Assembly (NCBI RefSeq): GCF_052114605.1
Contig: NZ_JBFRFB010000003.1
Coordinates: 186,001-250,000, forward strand
Direction of reading: 5' to 3'
DNA from: Microvirga sp052114605
GTDB taxonomy: Bacteria; Pseudomonadota; Alphaproteobacteria; Rhizobiales; Beijerinckiaceae
Length of the DNA: 64,000 bases
Both the position numbers and the translations under genes were made by a program. Below the pieces are notes generated by a model that had not been told where the DNA came from, did no database searches, and saw nothing but the letters and a program-made list of their open reading frames with translations. Positions 43,238-51,910 of this stretch are shown one piece after another; the stretch's first letter is position 1, and every line of letters starts with the position of its first letter.

Positions 43238-43441
43238 ATGGCACTCAAGGATATGGCCGCTCTTTACGGGCGAGTTGGCGTGATCGTCGCTGCATTTGCT
43301 CTTGTTGCTGGCATTGTCGCCGGCCCCATCGTTCAGAAGATCCTTTTCCCACAGTCGGATTCTTACGCTCGCAACAACTCCGGACCGTTGCTTTATCCTA
43401 TCAAGACTGAGTCGGCGGCTGCCGCGGGAAAGCAGGGCTAA
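43238..43441 (+). CDS. Small single-pass membrane protein of unknown function
   Basis: I do not recognise this 67-residue protein. It has one hydrophobic segment (VGVIVAAFALVAGIVAGPIV) after a 12-residue cytoplasmic start, and a short Ala/Gly-rich end. The ATG at 43238 follows AAGGAG at good distance, which argues that it is a real gene. The longer frame from 43178 lacks such a site. It is the first of three small plus-strand genes between selO and a hydrolase gene. Confidence 0.6.
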   Translation: MALKDMAALYGRVGVIVAAFALVAGIVAGPIVQKILFPQSDSYARNNSGPLLYPIKTESAAAAGKQG

Positions 43442-43519
43442 GAACTTTTTAGAGAACTTGGGTCATATGAGTTTATCGCCCCGGTAGGAAGGGCCGCCAA
43501 ATCGTTTGGAAGCAGCGCG

Positions 43520-43894
43520 ATGAACAACGACACACTTCTGCGACAGGAAATCCGTAGTTCGCTGAGCATTGTCCGCGCCCTGATCAAGGAATATTCGGGG
43601 CTGTATTCGGCCGAAAATTTGACCCGGGATGTTCTATCGGTATGCGACGATGTCGCCGTTCCCGTGAAGGCGGAGAGGCGTCTTGAAGAAGCGCGGCGCT
43701 TGGTGGCCGAGCGTTGCAATCGTTTGGCTTATATAGCCAATCGGTTCGCCTCCCGCGATCCTGCGTTGATCGCATCGTCACGGGCACAGGCGGTTGCCGC
43801 CGTCGATGCTTTGCAGGATGCCGTTTTCGAATTGCGTAGGTCCGGCCAGCCGGAGCAATCACGAGGACCCGTCCTGCGTCGTCGAAGCTTGTAG
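43520..43894 (+). CDS. Small helical cytoplasmic protein of unknown function
   Basis: I do not recognise this 124-residue protein. It is rich in charged residues and predicted helix, with no signal peptide or membrane segment (VKAERRLEEARRLVAERCNR). The C-terminus is Arg-rich (RGPVLRRRSL). GGAAG precedes the ATG. It follows the small membrane-protein gene by 78 bases on the same strand. Confidence 0.55.
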   Translation: MNNDTLLRQEIRSSLSIVRALIKEYSGLYSAENLTRDVLSVCDDVAVPVKAERRLEEARRLVAERCNRLAYIANRFASRDPALIASSRAQAVAAVDALQDAVFELRRSGQPEQSRGPVLRRRSL

Positions 43895-44011
43895 TTCGCC
43901 CGTGTCCATTCGCTCTTCTCCGAGCCCTGCATCCCTTGCTTCTTCTCGTCTGTGAACGTATTCAGCCGAACGGAATTATCCTTGAGAGGATCGGTAACGA
44001 CGAGGAGCCCC

Positions 44012-44239
44012 ATGACGTCCGAGGAAATCCAGGAACTGAACTCTGCGCGCGAGAGCCTCGTCAAACGACGGAGGGAAGTAGCTCGTCAGATCTCGGAAGC
44101 ACCGCTGCCTTCCGTGGAGATGGCGGACGAATTGACAAAGATTCTCACCGCAATCGAGGCCTTGGACCGGGCGCTGAACGAAGCTGGGCACCCCTATATG
44201 AGCCAAGGCATCGTCGATCAGCTTCGTGCCGACGAATGA
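44012..44239 (+). CDS. Small coiled-coil-like protein of unknown function
   Basis: I do not recognise this 75-residue protein. Its N-terminal half is strongly helical and charged (EEIQELNSARESLVKRRREV), compatible with a coiled coil. The ATG at 44012 follows GAGGAG, whereas the longer frame from 43952 has no comparable site. It is the third of three small genes and converges on the hydrolase gene. Confidence 0.55.
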   Translation: MTSEEIQELNSARESLVKRRREVARQISEAPLPSVEMADELTKILTAIEALDRALNEAGHPYMSQGIVDQLRADE

Positions 44240-44289
44240 AGGTTACTTTCGCTGCGAGGGCAAGCGACCGCTAGGATCGCAATAACGCG

Positions 44290-45108
44290 CTAGGCGTAAG
44301 CCGCCAGTTGGCTAAGGATCCGGACGATAGGATCGCTCGCATCCGTGAGGCCGGCGATGACATCGAAATGATGGGCTCCTGGCACCTCATAATAATGAGT
44401 TGCAATCCCTTCATGACTCCACCGATCAGCGATCAAGCGGGACTGACGGAGAAATTCGCTGCTTTCCGCGCCGCCGACGATGGCAGCGAGATGTCCTCCG
44501 GCAGGCGGCGTCCACTCCAACGGACTCAAGCGCCGTGCCTCTTCTACGGACAGGCCGAGCGCCTTGTTGATGGACGTCGGCACCAGCGGAGCAAGCTCGA
44601 ACAAACCTGAAATCGGTATCGCTGCATTGACGGGTCTCGTGAGGGTGGCGGGCCTTGCCATCAGACAGGCCGAGAGGTGCCCGCCTGCCGAGTGGCCGGT
44701 CGCGACAAGAGAACGACCCGTGCGCCTCATCACGAAATTCGCGGCGCTCTCGATGCATGCGATGATCTGAGAAAGAGATGCTGCCGGTGCGAGATCGTAG
44801 CTCGGGATTGCCACGCTGAAGCCGCGTTCGTTGGCGCCGCGGGCGAGGTGGCTGAAATAGGATTTGTCGAGGGACTGCCAATAGCCGCCGTGAATGAAGA
44901 GGATGACCGGCCCATCATTTCTTCCATCTGCAGGGTGGAAGAAATCGACGTGATGACGCTCGCCATCGCCGTAAGCGAGATCCAATTCGCATTTCGTACT
45001 CTGGCGATAAGCCGCGGCGTCCTTCTGCCAGCCCGCAATATGCGTTGGATGGTCCGGCACACGGGCGCGGTTGTTGTATTCGGTCTCGAGATCGATATGG
45101 CTGGTCAT
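44290..45108 (-). CDS. Alpha/beta hydrolase resembling kynurenine formamidase
   Basis: The 272-residue product is a cytoplasmic alpha/beta hydrolase. The oxyanion motif HGGYW (about 73-77), typical of arylformamidases, is followed by nucleophile S140 in ATGHSAGGHLSA and a C-terminal histidine in VPGAHHFDVI (H246 or H247). GAGG precedes the ATG at 45108. The open frame to 45309 runs into livF. It is the last gene of an ABC-transporter series adjoining anthranilate-CoA genes. Hydrolysis of an N-formyl anthranilate precursor such as N-formylkynurenine is therefore a reasonable inference, but another ester or amide is possible. Confidence 0.75.
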   Translation of the reverse strand: MTSHIDLETEYNNRARVPDHPTHIAGWQKDAAAYRQSTKCELDLAYGDGERHHVDFFHPADGRNDGPVILFIHGGYWQSLDKSYFSHLARGANERGFSVAIPSYDLAPAASLSQIIACIESAANFVMRRTGRSLVATGHSAGGHLSACLMARPATLTRPVNAAIPISGLFELAPLVPTSINKALGLSVEEARRLSPLEWTPPAGGHLAAIVGGAESSEFLRQSRLIADRWSHEGIATHYYEVPGAHHFDVIAGLTDASDPIVRILSQLAAYA

Positions 45109-45122
45109 GTGAGAGACCTCGG

Positions 45123-45821
45123 CTATACGTGGAGATAGCGATCCGTGATGGAATGGTCCGCCAACAATTCGGCGCTCGTGCCGGACCAGACAGAACGTCC
45201 TTTTTCGATGATCACATGGCGGTCTGCAAAATTTGCAAGGGCCTTGATGTTTTTGTCGATCACGAGAATGGATTGATGTTCCGCCTTCAGCCGCTTCAGA
45301 CAGGTCCAAATCTCCGCACGGATCAAAGGAGCGAGGCCTTCTGTTGCTTCATCGAGAATGAGCAGTTTCGGATTGGTCATGAGCGCACGGCCGATCGCCA
45401 GCATCTGCTGCTCGCCGCCTGACAGTTGCGTGCCGAGATTGCTGCGGCGCTCCTTGAGGCGAGGGAAGAGGCTGTAGATCGCGTTCAGCGTCCAGCGGCG
45501 CGAGCCTGTTCGGTCGGCAGCTGTCGCGATCAGGTTTTCCTCGACAGTGAGGGTGGGAAAGATCTGACGCCCCTCGGGAACGATACCGATTCCGCTCTTG
45601 GCGACCTTGTAGGGAGCAAGCCCCGTGACGGCGGTGCCATCGAAGCGTATTTCGCCGCCGCGCGGGCGAAGAAGCCCCATGATGGAGCGGATTGTCGTGG
45701 TCTTGCCCATGCCGTTTCGTCCGAGAAGGGTAACGACCTCGCCGGCCCCGATATCCAGGGAAACGTCGAACAGAACCTGGGCTGCGCCGTATCCGGCCTG
45801 CAACTGACGAACGGAAAGCAT
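45123..45821 (-). CDS. Branched-chain-type ABC transporter ATP-binding protein (LivF type), transporter 1
   Basis: This is one of two ATPases of an importer in the HAAT (branched-chain amino acid/urea/aromatic) family, 232 residues. Walker A GRNGMGKT is at 34-41, the signature is QLSGGEQQMLAIGRALM, and Walker B is LLILDEATEGLAPLI. Its start overlaps the stop of the LivG-type gene by one base. It lies upstream of the formamidase-like gene by 14 bases. The substrate is inferred from the divergent anthranilate-CoA genes to be an aromatic acid or kynurenine-like compound. Confidence 0.88.
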   Translation of the reverse strand: MLSVRQLQAGYGAAQVLFDVSLDIGAGEVVTLLGRNGMGKTTTIRSIMGLLRPRGGEIRFDGTAVTGLAPYKVAKSGIGIVPEGRQIFPTLTVEENLIATAADRTGSRRWTLNAIYSLFPRLKERRSNLGTQLSGGEQQMLAIGRALMTNPKLLILDEATEGLAPLIRAEIWTCLKRLKAEHQSILVIDKNIKALANFADRHVIIEKGRSVWSGTSAELLADHSITDRYLHV

Positions 45822-46576
45822 CAGGCCATCTCCTCTTCGCCGAGATAGGCCGAGCGCACCTCTGCATTGGCCCTGATCCGCTCCGGGGTATCAGTCGCGA
45901 TCACGCGGCCATAGACGAGAACGCTGACACGGTCGGCAAGCGAGAACACCGCATCCATGTCATGCTCGATCAGGATGATGGTGAGACGATCCTTCAGGCG
46001 CTTCAGCGTCTCGACGACGCGCAGGGACTCGTCGTGCCCCGTTCCAGCCAGCGGCTCGTCAAGCAGGAGGAGCTTGGGGTTGGTTGCGAGTGCGATGGCG
46101 AGTTCGAGTTGCCGTTTTTCGCCGTGAGACAAAAGACCCGCTGGAATGGACGCCCGCGAGCCGAGCCCCACCTGCGTGAGGTACTCCATGGCCGGCTCGT
46201 TCAACGCCCTTTCCTGCGAGGCATTGCCGAAGAACCGAAAGCTCGATCCAGCGCGTGCCTGAATGGCCAGCGCGACATTCTCCATAGCGGAGAAGCCTGG
46301 AAGAATGGACGTAATCTGGAAAGATCGCGCGAGCCCTCGTCTCGCGCGCTGCGCCATCGGCAATCTCGTTACGTCCTCACCAGCGAAGGTGATCTGTCCG
46401 GAATCAGATTCCAATGTGCCGGAGATCTGGTGGATCAACGTTGTCTTGCCGGCGCCGTTGGGGCCGATGATGGCATGCAACTCCCCAGGCCTGATGGCGA
46501 GACTGACATCATCGGTGACTGTCAGGGCGCCATATGTCTTCTTCAGATTTTGCACATGAAGGAGCGTCTCAACCAT
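45821..46576 (-). CDS. Branched-chain-type ABC transporter ATP-binding protein (LivG type), transporter 1
   Basis: This is the second ATPase of transporter 1, 251 residues from the ATG at 46576. Walker A GPNGAGKT is at 38-45, the signature is LLSHGEKRQLELAIAL (the atypical LivG form), Walker B is LLLLDEPLAGTG and the switch is LIEHDM. The start overlaps the LivM-type permease gene by eight bases. The longer open frame to 46690 is read-through of that gene in another frame. Confidence 0.88.
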   Translation of the reverse strand: MVETLLHVQNLKKTYGALTVTDDVSLAIRPGELHAIIGPNGAGKTTLIHQISGTLESDSGQITFAGEDVTRLPMAQRARRGLARSFQITSILPGFSAMENVALAIQARAGSSFRFFGNASQERALNEPAMEYLTQVGLGSRASIPAGLLSHGEKRQLELAIALATNPKLLLLDEPLAGTGHDESLRVVETLKRLKDRLTIILIEHDMDAVFSLADRVSVLVYGRVIATDTPERIRANAEVRSAYLGEEEMA

Positions 46577-47600
46577 GGTCGGTCCTCCGCAGCATGCCCA
46601 TGATGCCGCCACGGGCGAATAGGACGGTGAGGATGAGAAGTGGGCCGAATACCATCTTCCAGTTCTCGGCCAGACGATAACGTATGTCATCGTTCATAAA
46701 AAAAGCCAGATTGTGCAGGATTTCCGGCAGGAACTCTTCGAGGAGCAGGAAGGCGGCCGCGCCGATCACCGCTCCATGCAGGGAACCGAGGCCGCCGAGA
46801 ACCACCATGAAGATCAGCTCGCCCGAACGCTGCCATGTCATGTAGGCAGGACTCACGAACTCGGCCTGATTGGCCAGCAGGAAGCCTGCAAGGCCAGCCA
46901 TCATGCCACTGATGACATAGGCGGTCAGCTGATAGCGGAAGGGCTGAAAGCCGACCGCTTCCATGCGCACGGAATTTTCTCGCGTACCTCTCAGAACGCG
47001 TCCGAAGCGGGATGCGACGATGGATCGGGACAGGCAATAGGTTCCGACGAGGCAGAGAAAACTGAAAACGTAGAATGCCAGATCGCCTTCCAGAACATCC
47101 GATCCGGCCAGGAGAGAGCGTGACGTCAGGGTCATGCCATCGTCGCCGCCATAGGCTGCGAGAGAGGTGGCGAGAAAGAAGAGCATCTGACCGAAGGCCA
47201 GAGTGATCATGATGAAATAGACACCCTTGGTGCGCAGTGAGATTGCGCCCGTCCCCAGGGCGAAGATGGCGGATGCCGCCAACGCCACAGGAATTTGAAT
47301 CAGTGCATCTTCGAATCCATGACTTGCCAGGATGCCGACCGCATAGCCGCCGATGCCGAGAAAGGCGGCATGCCCAAAGCTCACCAAGGCGCCGTAGCCG
47401 AGGATGAGGTCGAGCGACAGAGCAGCGATGCCGAAGATCATGACGCGTGTAAGAAGCGAAAGAACATAGCCTTCCGCGCCAGATACGGCAGCAAGCAAGG
47501 GAGCCGCCGCGAAGGCGGCGAACAGGACGATGGGAACGACGAGAGTTCTGTTGAATGGGGTCGAAGGCGAGGCGGTTTGCATGTGCGCTATTTCGGCCAT
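46569..47600 (-). CDS. Branched-chain-type ABC transporter permease (LivM type), transporter 1
   Basis: The 343-residue inner-membrane permease has about nine hydrophobic segments. LivM blocks include LSLDLILGYGALVSFGHAAFLGIGGYAVGIL and RVLRGTRENSVRMEAVGFQPFRYQLTAYVISGMMAGLAGFL. AAGGTGG precedes the ATG at 47600. It follows the LivH-type gene by nine bases and overlaps the LivG-type gene. It pairs with the LivH-type protein to form the channel. Confidence 0.88.
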   Translation of the reverse strand: MAEIAHMQTASPSTPFNRTLVVPIVLFAAFAAAPLLAAVSGAEGYVLSLLTRVMIFGIAALSLDLILGYGALVSFGHAAFLGIGGYAVGILASHGFEDALIQIPVALAASAIFALGTGAISLRTKGVYFIMITLAFGQMLFFLATSLAAYGGDDGMTLTSRSLLAGSDVLEGDLAFYVFSFLCLVGTYCLSRSIVASRFGRVLRGTRENSVRMEAVGFQPFRYQLTAYVISGMMAGLAGFLLANQAEFVSPAYMTWQRSGELIFMVVLGGLGSLHGAVIGAAAFLLLEEFLPEILHNLAFFMNDDIRYRLAENWKMVFGPLLILTVLFARGGIMGMLRRTDHG

Positions 47601-47609
47601 CGATCCACC

Positions 47610-48530
47610 TTAGCGTTTGACGGGAAAAAGGCCCGAGGGGCGGAAGAACAGCACGGCAGCCATGAAGATGTAGATCAGCATCGGTGCGATGGCGCGGCCG
47701 GTCTGGCTGGCGGCCGACGGGTCCAGCACAATCCTGAGCAGATTTGGGGCGAATGACCGTCCGAGCGTGTCGACGAGACCGATCAGGAGAGCTGCCAGAA
47801 ACGCGCCGCGAATGGAGCCGATGCCGCCGATCACGATCACGACGAAGGCGAGGATGAGGATATTGTCGCCCATGCCGGGTTCCACGGAGAGGATCGGAGC
47901 GACCATCGCGCCCGCAAACCCCGCCAGCATGGCGCCAAAGCCGAACACGACCATGAAGAGGCGCTTGATGTTCACGCCCAGCGCCGACACCATCTGCGCG
48001 TTGCTTGCTCCCGCCCGCACCAGCATGCCGATGCGCGTGTGGCTGACGAGCACGTAAAGGAGGCAGGCAACTGCAAGGCCCGCCGCGATGATGGCAAGGC
48101 GGTAGACCGGGTAGAGGAGGCCCGGTGCGATTTCTATGGAGCTGGACAAGAGGTCCGGCACCGGCACGCTGAGCGGGGCTGCTCCCCAGACGAACTTCAC
48201 GCCTTGATTCAGAAACAGGATGACGCCGAAGGTCGCGAGCACCTGATCGAGGTGATCGCGATCATAGAGATGACGGAAGACGAGAGCTTCGAGAAGCAGG
48301 CCAAAGGCGAGCGCTGTTGGCAGCGCGAGCAGCAACCCCCACCCGAAGCTGCCTGTCCATGCGCTGAAGGCGGCGACGAGATAGGCGCCGACCATATACT
48401 GAACGCCATGGGCGAGGTTGATGAAGTCCATGACGCCGAAGACCAATGTGAGGCCCGCTGCGATCAGGAAGAGGATGAGCCCGAACTGCAGGCCGTTCAG
48501 AGCCTGAATGAGCAGAAGTGTGGCGGTCAT
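47610..48530 (-). CDS. Branched-chain-type ABC transporter permease (LivH type), transporter 1
   Basis: The 306-residue permease starts LLLIQALNGLQFGLILFLIA and has the LivH block LTLVFGVMDFINLAHGVQYMVGAYL and IRGAFLAALLIGLVDTLGRS. About eight membrane segments are expected. It is separated from the binding-protein gene by 126 bases that carry two hairpins, and is followed closely by the LivM-type gene. Confidence 0.88.
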   Translation of the reverse strand: MTATLLLIQALNGLQFGLILFLIAAGLTLVFGVMDFINLAHGVQYMVGAYLVAAFSAWTGSFGWGLLLALPTALAFGLLLEALVFRHLYDRDHLDQVLATFGVILFLNQGVKFVWGAAPLSVPVPDLLSSSIEIAPGLLYPVYRLAIIAAGLAVACLLYVLVSHTRIGMLVRAGASNAQMVSALGVNIKRLFMVVFGFGAMLAGFAGAMVAPILSVEPGMGDNILILAFVVIVIGGIGSIRGAFLAALLIGLVDTLGRSFAPNLLRIVLDPSAASQTGRAIAPMLIYIFMAAVLFFRPSGLFPVKR

Positions 48531-48560
48531 TGGCGCTTTGCCGGCATGGGGCTTCCATCA

Positions 48561-48578
48561 TGCGGGTTATGACCCGCA
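48561..48578 (-). terminator. Hairpin upstream of the LivH-type gene
   Basis: TGCGGGT (48561-48567) pairs with ACCCGCA (48572-48578) around TATG. It is the second of two hairpins between the binding-protein and permease genes. No U-run follows, so it probably affects mRNA stability or partial readthrough. Confidence 0.35.
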
Positions 48579-48606
48579 GGCTCTAGAAAGAGTGATCGCT
48601 TGGCCT

Positions 48607-48636
48607 GATCCATCCCGACCGATGCCGGGATGGATC
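48607..48636 (-). terminator. Strong hairpin after the binding-protein gene of transporter 1
   Basis: An 11-bp perfect stem pairs 48607-48617 with 48626-48636 around an 8-base loop, 20 bases after the binding-protein stop. There is no U-run in the leftward direction. The position mirrors the urtA-urtB hairpin and would favour high expression of the binding protein. Confidence 0.5.
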
Positions 48637-48656
48637 GAGTATCGGATACGCCGAGC

Positions 48657-49832
48657 TCAGTTCGTCGCCGTGCATTCCTTGGCATAGGCGTCGGTATAAT
48701 TGTCGAACACTTTTTCGACGATCTCGGTCTCGAGCTTGCCGTCGGCTCGCTTTGCCGCCTTCACCAGATAGAAGTCCTGAATCGGGAAGCCGTTGGCGCC
48801 GAACTTGAAGTCGCCGCGCAGGGACTTGAAGTCGGCTTTCTTGATGGCGGCGCGCAGCGCTTCCTTGTCATCGGTCTTGCCGCCGGTAGCCTTGAGGGCG
48901 GAATCGATCAGGAGAGCGGCGTCATAGGCTTGCATGGCGTAGGCCGCGGGAACCGTATTGTATGCCGCTTCGAAGGCAGCCACGAACTTCTTGCTCTCCG
49001 GCGTGTCCATGTTCGGCGCCCAGTTCGAGCCGCTGAGCATGCCGATGGCCGCATCCTGCTGCGCAGGCAGGTTAGTTTCGTCGACCGTGAATGCCGAGAG
49101 GAACGGGATACGGTCCGCCAGTCCCGCCGCGCGGTACTGCTTGACGAGGTTCACGCCCATGCCGCCGGGCATGAAGGTGAAGATTGCGTCAGGCTGCATC
49201 GAGGCGATCTTGGCAAGCTCCGACTGGAAGTCGAGCGTGTTGAGGGGAGTGTAGGATTCCTCGACGATCTCGCCCTTGTAGTGGCGTTTGAAACCAGCGA
49301 GCGCGTCCTTGCCGGCTTGGTAGTTCGGCGCGAGCAGATAGACCTTCTTGTACCCGCGATCCTGCGCGACCTTGCCGAGAACTTCATGGCTCTGGTCATT
49401 TTGGTAGGAGGTCGCGAAGAAATAGGGGTTGCAGCTTTTTCCAGCCAGGTTCGACGGGCCGGCATTCACGCTGATGTAAAACGTCTTGGCGTCGACGATC
49501 GGCTTGTGGGTGGCTACCGCCACGTTGGAGAAGATCGGGCCGACCACGAAATCAACTTTGTCGCGCTCCAGAAGGCCCTTCACCTTCGTGACCGCCACGT
49601 CGGGCTTCAATTCGTCGTCCACGATCACGACCTCCACATCCCGCCCGCCGAGCTTGCCGCCGAGATCCTTCATGGCGAGCTGGAAGCCGTCGCGGGCATG
49701 CTGGCCCAACACGGCGGAAGGGCCGGAGAGGGTCAGCAGCAGGCCGACTTTAAGTTTCTCCTGGGCCATGGCCGGCGCGGCGGAGAGGCCGAGAGCCGCG
49801 GCCAGGCCAAGGGTTTTCATAGTCACGTTCAT
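48657..49832 (-). CDS. ABC transporter substrate-binding protein, transporter 1
   Basis: This periplasmic binding protein of the branched-chain/aromatic family has 391 residues from the ATG at 49832. It has a signal peptide (TLGLAAALGLSAAPAMAQE) and the two-lobed fold begins KLKVGLLLTLSGPSAVLGQHARDGF. GGGAGACAATCG precedes the start. The open frame to 49955 is unsupported. Its gene is divergent from the 2-aminobenzoate-CoA ligase gene and shares an intergenic region with candidate operators. That suggests import of anthranilate or a related aromatic acid. Confidence 0.88.
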   Translation of the reverse strand: MNVTMKTLGLAAALGLSAAPAMAQEKLKVGLLLTLSGPSAVLGQHARDGFQLAMKDLGGKLGGRDVEVVIVDDELKPDVAVTKVKGLLERDKVDFVVGPIFSNVAVATHKPIVDAKTFYISVNAGPSNLAGKSCNPYFFATSYQNDQSHEVLGKVAQDRGYKKVYLLAPNYQAGKDALAGFKRHYKGEIVEESYTPLNTLDFQSELAKIASMQPDAIFTFMPGGMGVNLVKQYRAAGLADRIPFLSAFTVDETNLPAQQDAAIGMLSGSNWAPNMDTPESKKFVAAFEAAYNTVPAAYAMQAYDAALLIDSALKATGGKTDDKEALRAAIKKADFKSLRGDFKFGANGFPIQDFYLVKAAKRADGKLETEIVEKVFDNYTDAYAKECTATN

Positions 49833-49990
49833 CGATTGTCTCCCGAGTGGCTGTTCCCGTGCACTGCATTGTGGTGCGTTGTCTTTATGCCGGCGGGACC
49901 TGGGCCTCGCCGGAAAGGCGGCGCTAATGTGCCGCAATTTTTTCCTGACGAACACTCCCTTTGTTCAAGGCTTTCTATCGTGAACCGAAA

Positions 49991-50008
49991 CCTTGGGGAT
50001 TGCCAAGG
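49991..50008. promoter_or_regulatory. Inverted repeat CCTTGG-N6-CCAAGG
   Basis: A perfect 6-bp inverted repeat with a 6-base spacer lies immediately beside the AT-rich palindrome at 50013. Tandem palindromes in a divergent promoter region suggest a second regulator or a composite operator. Confidence 0.35.
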
Positions 50009-50012
50009 ATTG

Positions 50013-50028
50013 TTTTAAGATTAAAATA
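50013..50028. promoter_or_regulatory. Candidate MarR operator, copy 1
   Basis: TTTTAAGATTAAAATA contains the inverted repeat TTTTAA-GA-TTAAAA. It matches the element before the monooxygenase gene (51911-51926) at 14 of 16 positions. AT-rich palindromes of this size are typical of MarR-family operators, and a MarR gene is in the same cluster. Confidence 0.5.
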
Positions 50029-50194
50029 TTCGTAGAGTTCTTCAAGCGGATTTTTCCGCAGTGGAAGGCGAGATGGCGAGAGCGTGATCCATCATGTGCA
50101 TCGAGGCCGGGGATCGCCTCTGCGCGCCCTAGGAAACCTCAGCCGTTCGTGGCTCACGAAACGCATCCGTGGCAGGACAACAGAGGAGCGGACG

Positions 50195-51844
50195 ATGGCG
50201 GACACGGCGCATGTGGATACCTTCGCGCGGGACAATCTTCCGCCGAGCGATCAGTGGCCTAGCTTCCGGTTCACGCGCCCCGAGCTGCAATATCCCGAAC
50301 GTCTCAACTGTGCCGTTGCCTTCCTCGACCGATGGGTCGATGAGGGCAGGGGCGATGAGATCTGCATCATTTCCCCCAATGAGACCCTGACCTATCGCAC
50401 TCTGCAGGAGCGGGTGAATCGCATCTGCAATGTCCTCGTGAGCAAGCTGGGCTTCGTGCCGGGCAACCGCGTGCTGCTGCGCTCCGCCAACAATCCCATG
50501 ATGGTGGCAACCTATCTCGCGGTTCTCAAAGTGGGCGGCGTCGTGGTCGCGACCATGCCCCTGCTGCGCGCCAAGGAGATCGCCTATCCCATCGTGAAGG
50601 CGAAGATCGGCATCGCGCTTTGCGATTACCGTCTCGCCGATGAGATGGAGCGCGCCAAGGCGATATCTCCCGATCTTCAGCATGTGGTTTACTGGGGCAA
50701 TGGATCGCCCGGTAGCCTCGATGCCATGCTGGCGGAGGCCTCGCCTGAGTTCGAGGCAGTGGATACGGCTGCGGACGATGTGTGCCTGATAGGCTTTACC
50801 TCGGGCACGACCGGTGAGCCGAAGGGCACGATGCATTTCCATCGCGATATGCTCGCTATTTGCGATGGCTATGGCCGCAATGTCCTGCGTCCGGAGTCCA
50901 GCGACCGCTTCATCGGCTCGCCGCCGTTGGCCTTCACCTTCGGTCTCGGCGGCATCGTCCTGTTCCCGATGCGGATGGGCGCATCGACCGTGTTGCTTGA
51001 GAGGGCCGGCCCGGACGATCTTCTCCCTGCCATTCAACAATACAAGGCGACGATCTGCTTCACGGCGCCAACCGCATACCGCGCCATGCTGTCGAAGCTC
51101 GAAGGCTTTGACATCTCCTCCTTACGCAAATGTGTCTCCGCCGGAGAGGCGCTGCCGAAGGCGACATTCGATGCATGGCAGGCAGCGACCAATATCAAGC
51201 TGATGGACGGCATAGGCGCGACGGAAATGCTGCACATCTTTATCGCAGCTAAAGAAGATGAAATCCGCCCTGGTGCGACCGGCAGGCCAGTTTCCGGTTA
51301 CGAGGCCAAGGTGATTGGCGACGACGGGAGGGACCTTCCTCCCGGCAGCATCGGGCGCCTTGCCGTGCGCGGCCCGACCGGATGCCGTTATCTCGCCGAT
51401 GAGCGTCAGCGCAAATACGTGCAGAACGGCTGGAACATCACCGGTGATACCTACCTCATGGATGAGGACGGGTACTTCTGGTATCAGGCCCGCTCCGACG
51501 ACATGATTATCTCTTCCGGATACAATGTTGCGGGTCCTGACGTGGAAGCCGCGCTTCTAACACATCCTGCAGTGGCCGAATGCGGCGTTGTCGGAGCGCC
51601 CGACGATGGGCGCGGCATGATCGTCAAGGCCTATGTCGTGCTGAGGCCCGGTCATGAACCCAATCCCGCCCTCACGAAGGCTCTGCAGGAGCATGTGAAG
51701 GCCGAGATCGCTCCCTACAAATACCCGCGGGCCATCGAATACGTCGAGGCTTTGCCGCGAACCCAGACAGGCAAACTGCAAAGGTTCGAGCTGCGCCGCT
51801 TGGCACAGGAGGAGCAGAAGCAGCCGGAATCCACCGCGGTCTGA
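50195..51844 (+). CDS. abmG: 2-Aminobenzoate-CoA ligase-like acyl-CoA synthetase
   Basis: The enzyme activates an aromatic acid, most likely 2-aminobenzoate (anthranilate), to its CoA thioester with ATP. The 549-residue product belongs to the ANL superfamily, benzoate-CoA ligase branch. The AMP-binding loop is IGFTSGTTGEPKGTMHFHRD, with GIGATEMLHIF, GWNITGDTYLMDEDG and the C-terminal lysine motif RTQTGKLQR. GAGGAG precedes the ATG at 50195. Assignment to 2-aminobenzoate rests on the next gene, a 2-aminobenzoyl-CoA monooxygenase/reductase. Benzoate or salicylate cannot be excluded from the ligase alone. It diverges from the transporter genes. Confidence 0.83.
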   Translation: MADTAHVDTFARDNLPPSDQWPSFRFTRPELQYPERLNCAVAFLDRWVDEGRGDEICIISPNETLTYRTLQERVNRICNVLVSKLGFVPGNRVLLRSANNPMMVATYLAVLKVGGVVVATMPLLRAKEIAYPIVKAKIGIALCDYRLADEMERAKAISPDLQHVVYWGNGSPGSLDAMLAEASPEFEAVDTAADDVCLIGFTSGTTGEPKGTMHFHRDMLAICDGYGRNVLRPESSDRFIGSPPLAFTFGLGGIVLFPMRMGASTVLLERAGPDDLLPAIQQYKATICFTAPTAYRAMLSKLEGFDISSLRKCVSAGEALPKATFDAWQAATNIKLMDGIGATEMLHIFIAAKEDEIRPGATGRPVSGYEAKVIGDDGRDLPPGSIGRLAVRGPTGCRYLADERQRKYVQNGWNITGDTYLMDEDGYFWYQARSDDMIISSGYNVAGPDVEAALLTHPAVAECGVVGAPDDGRGMIVKAYVVLRPGHEPNPALTKALQEHVKAEIAPYKYPRAIEYVEALPRTQTGKLQRFELRRLAQEEQKQPESTAV

Positions 51845-51910
51845 AGGGCCGAAGCATCCGAGGATTAAGCCTTTCGGCGTAATTGCCTCAGGCCTCTTGC
51901 CCGGAAAATA

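Larger units (their letters stand above)
49833..50194. other. Divergent intergenic region with palindromes between transporter 1 and the CoA-ligase gene
   Basis: About 360 bases without a gene. Frames on both strands run in from the neighbours. It contains the inverted repeat CCTTGG-N6-CCAAGG (49991-50008) and, four bases later, the candidate MarR operator (50013-50028). Further right is GAGGAG before the ligase ATG. Promoters for both directions should lie here; I could not pick them out. Confidence 0.5.

Noticed and set aside
48630..50018. 462-codon open frame antisense to the transporter-1 binding protein
   Set aside because: Composition is typical of a shadow frame, and the sense gene has a clear signal peptide and ribosome-binding site.
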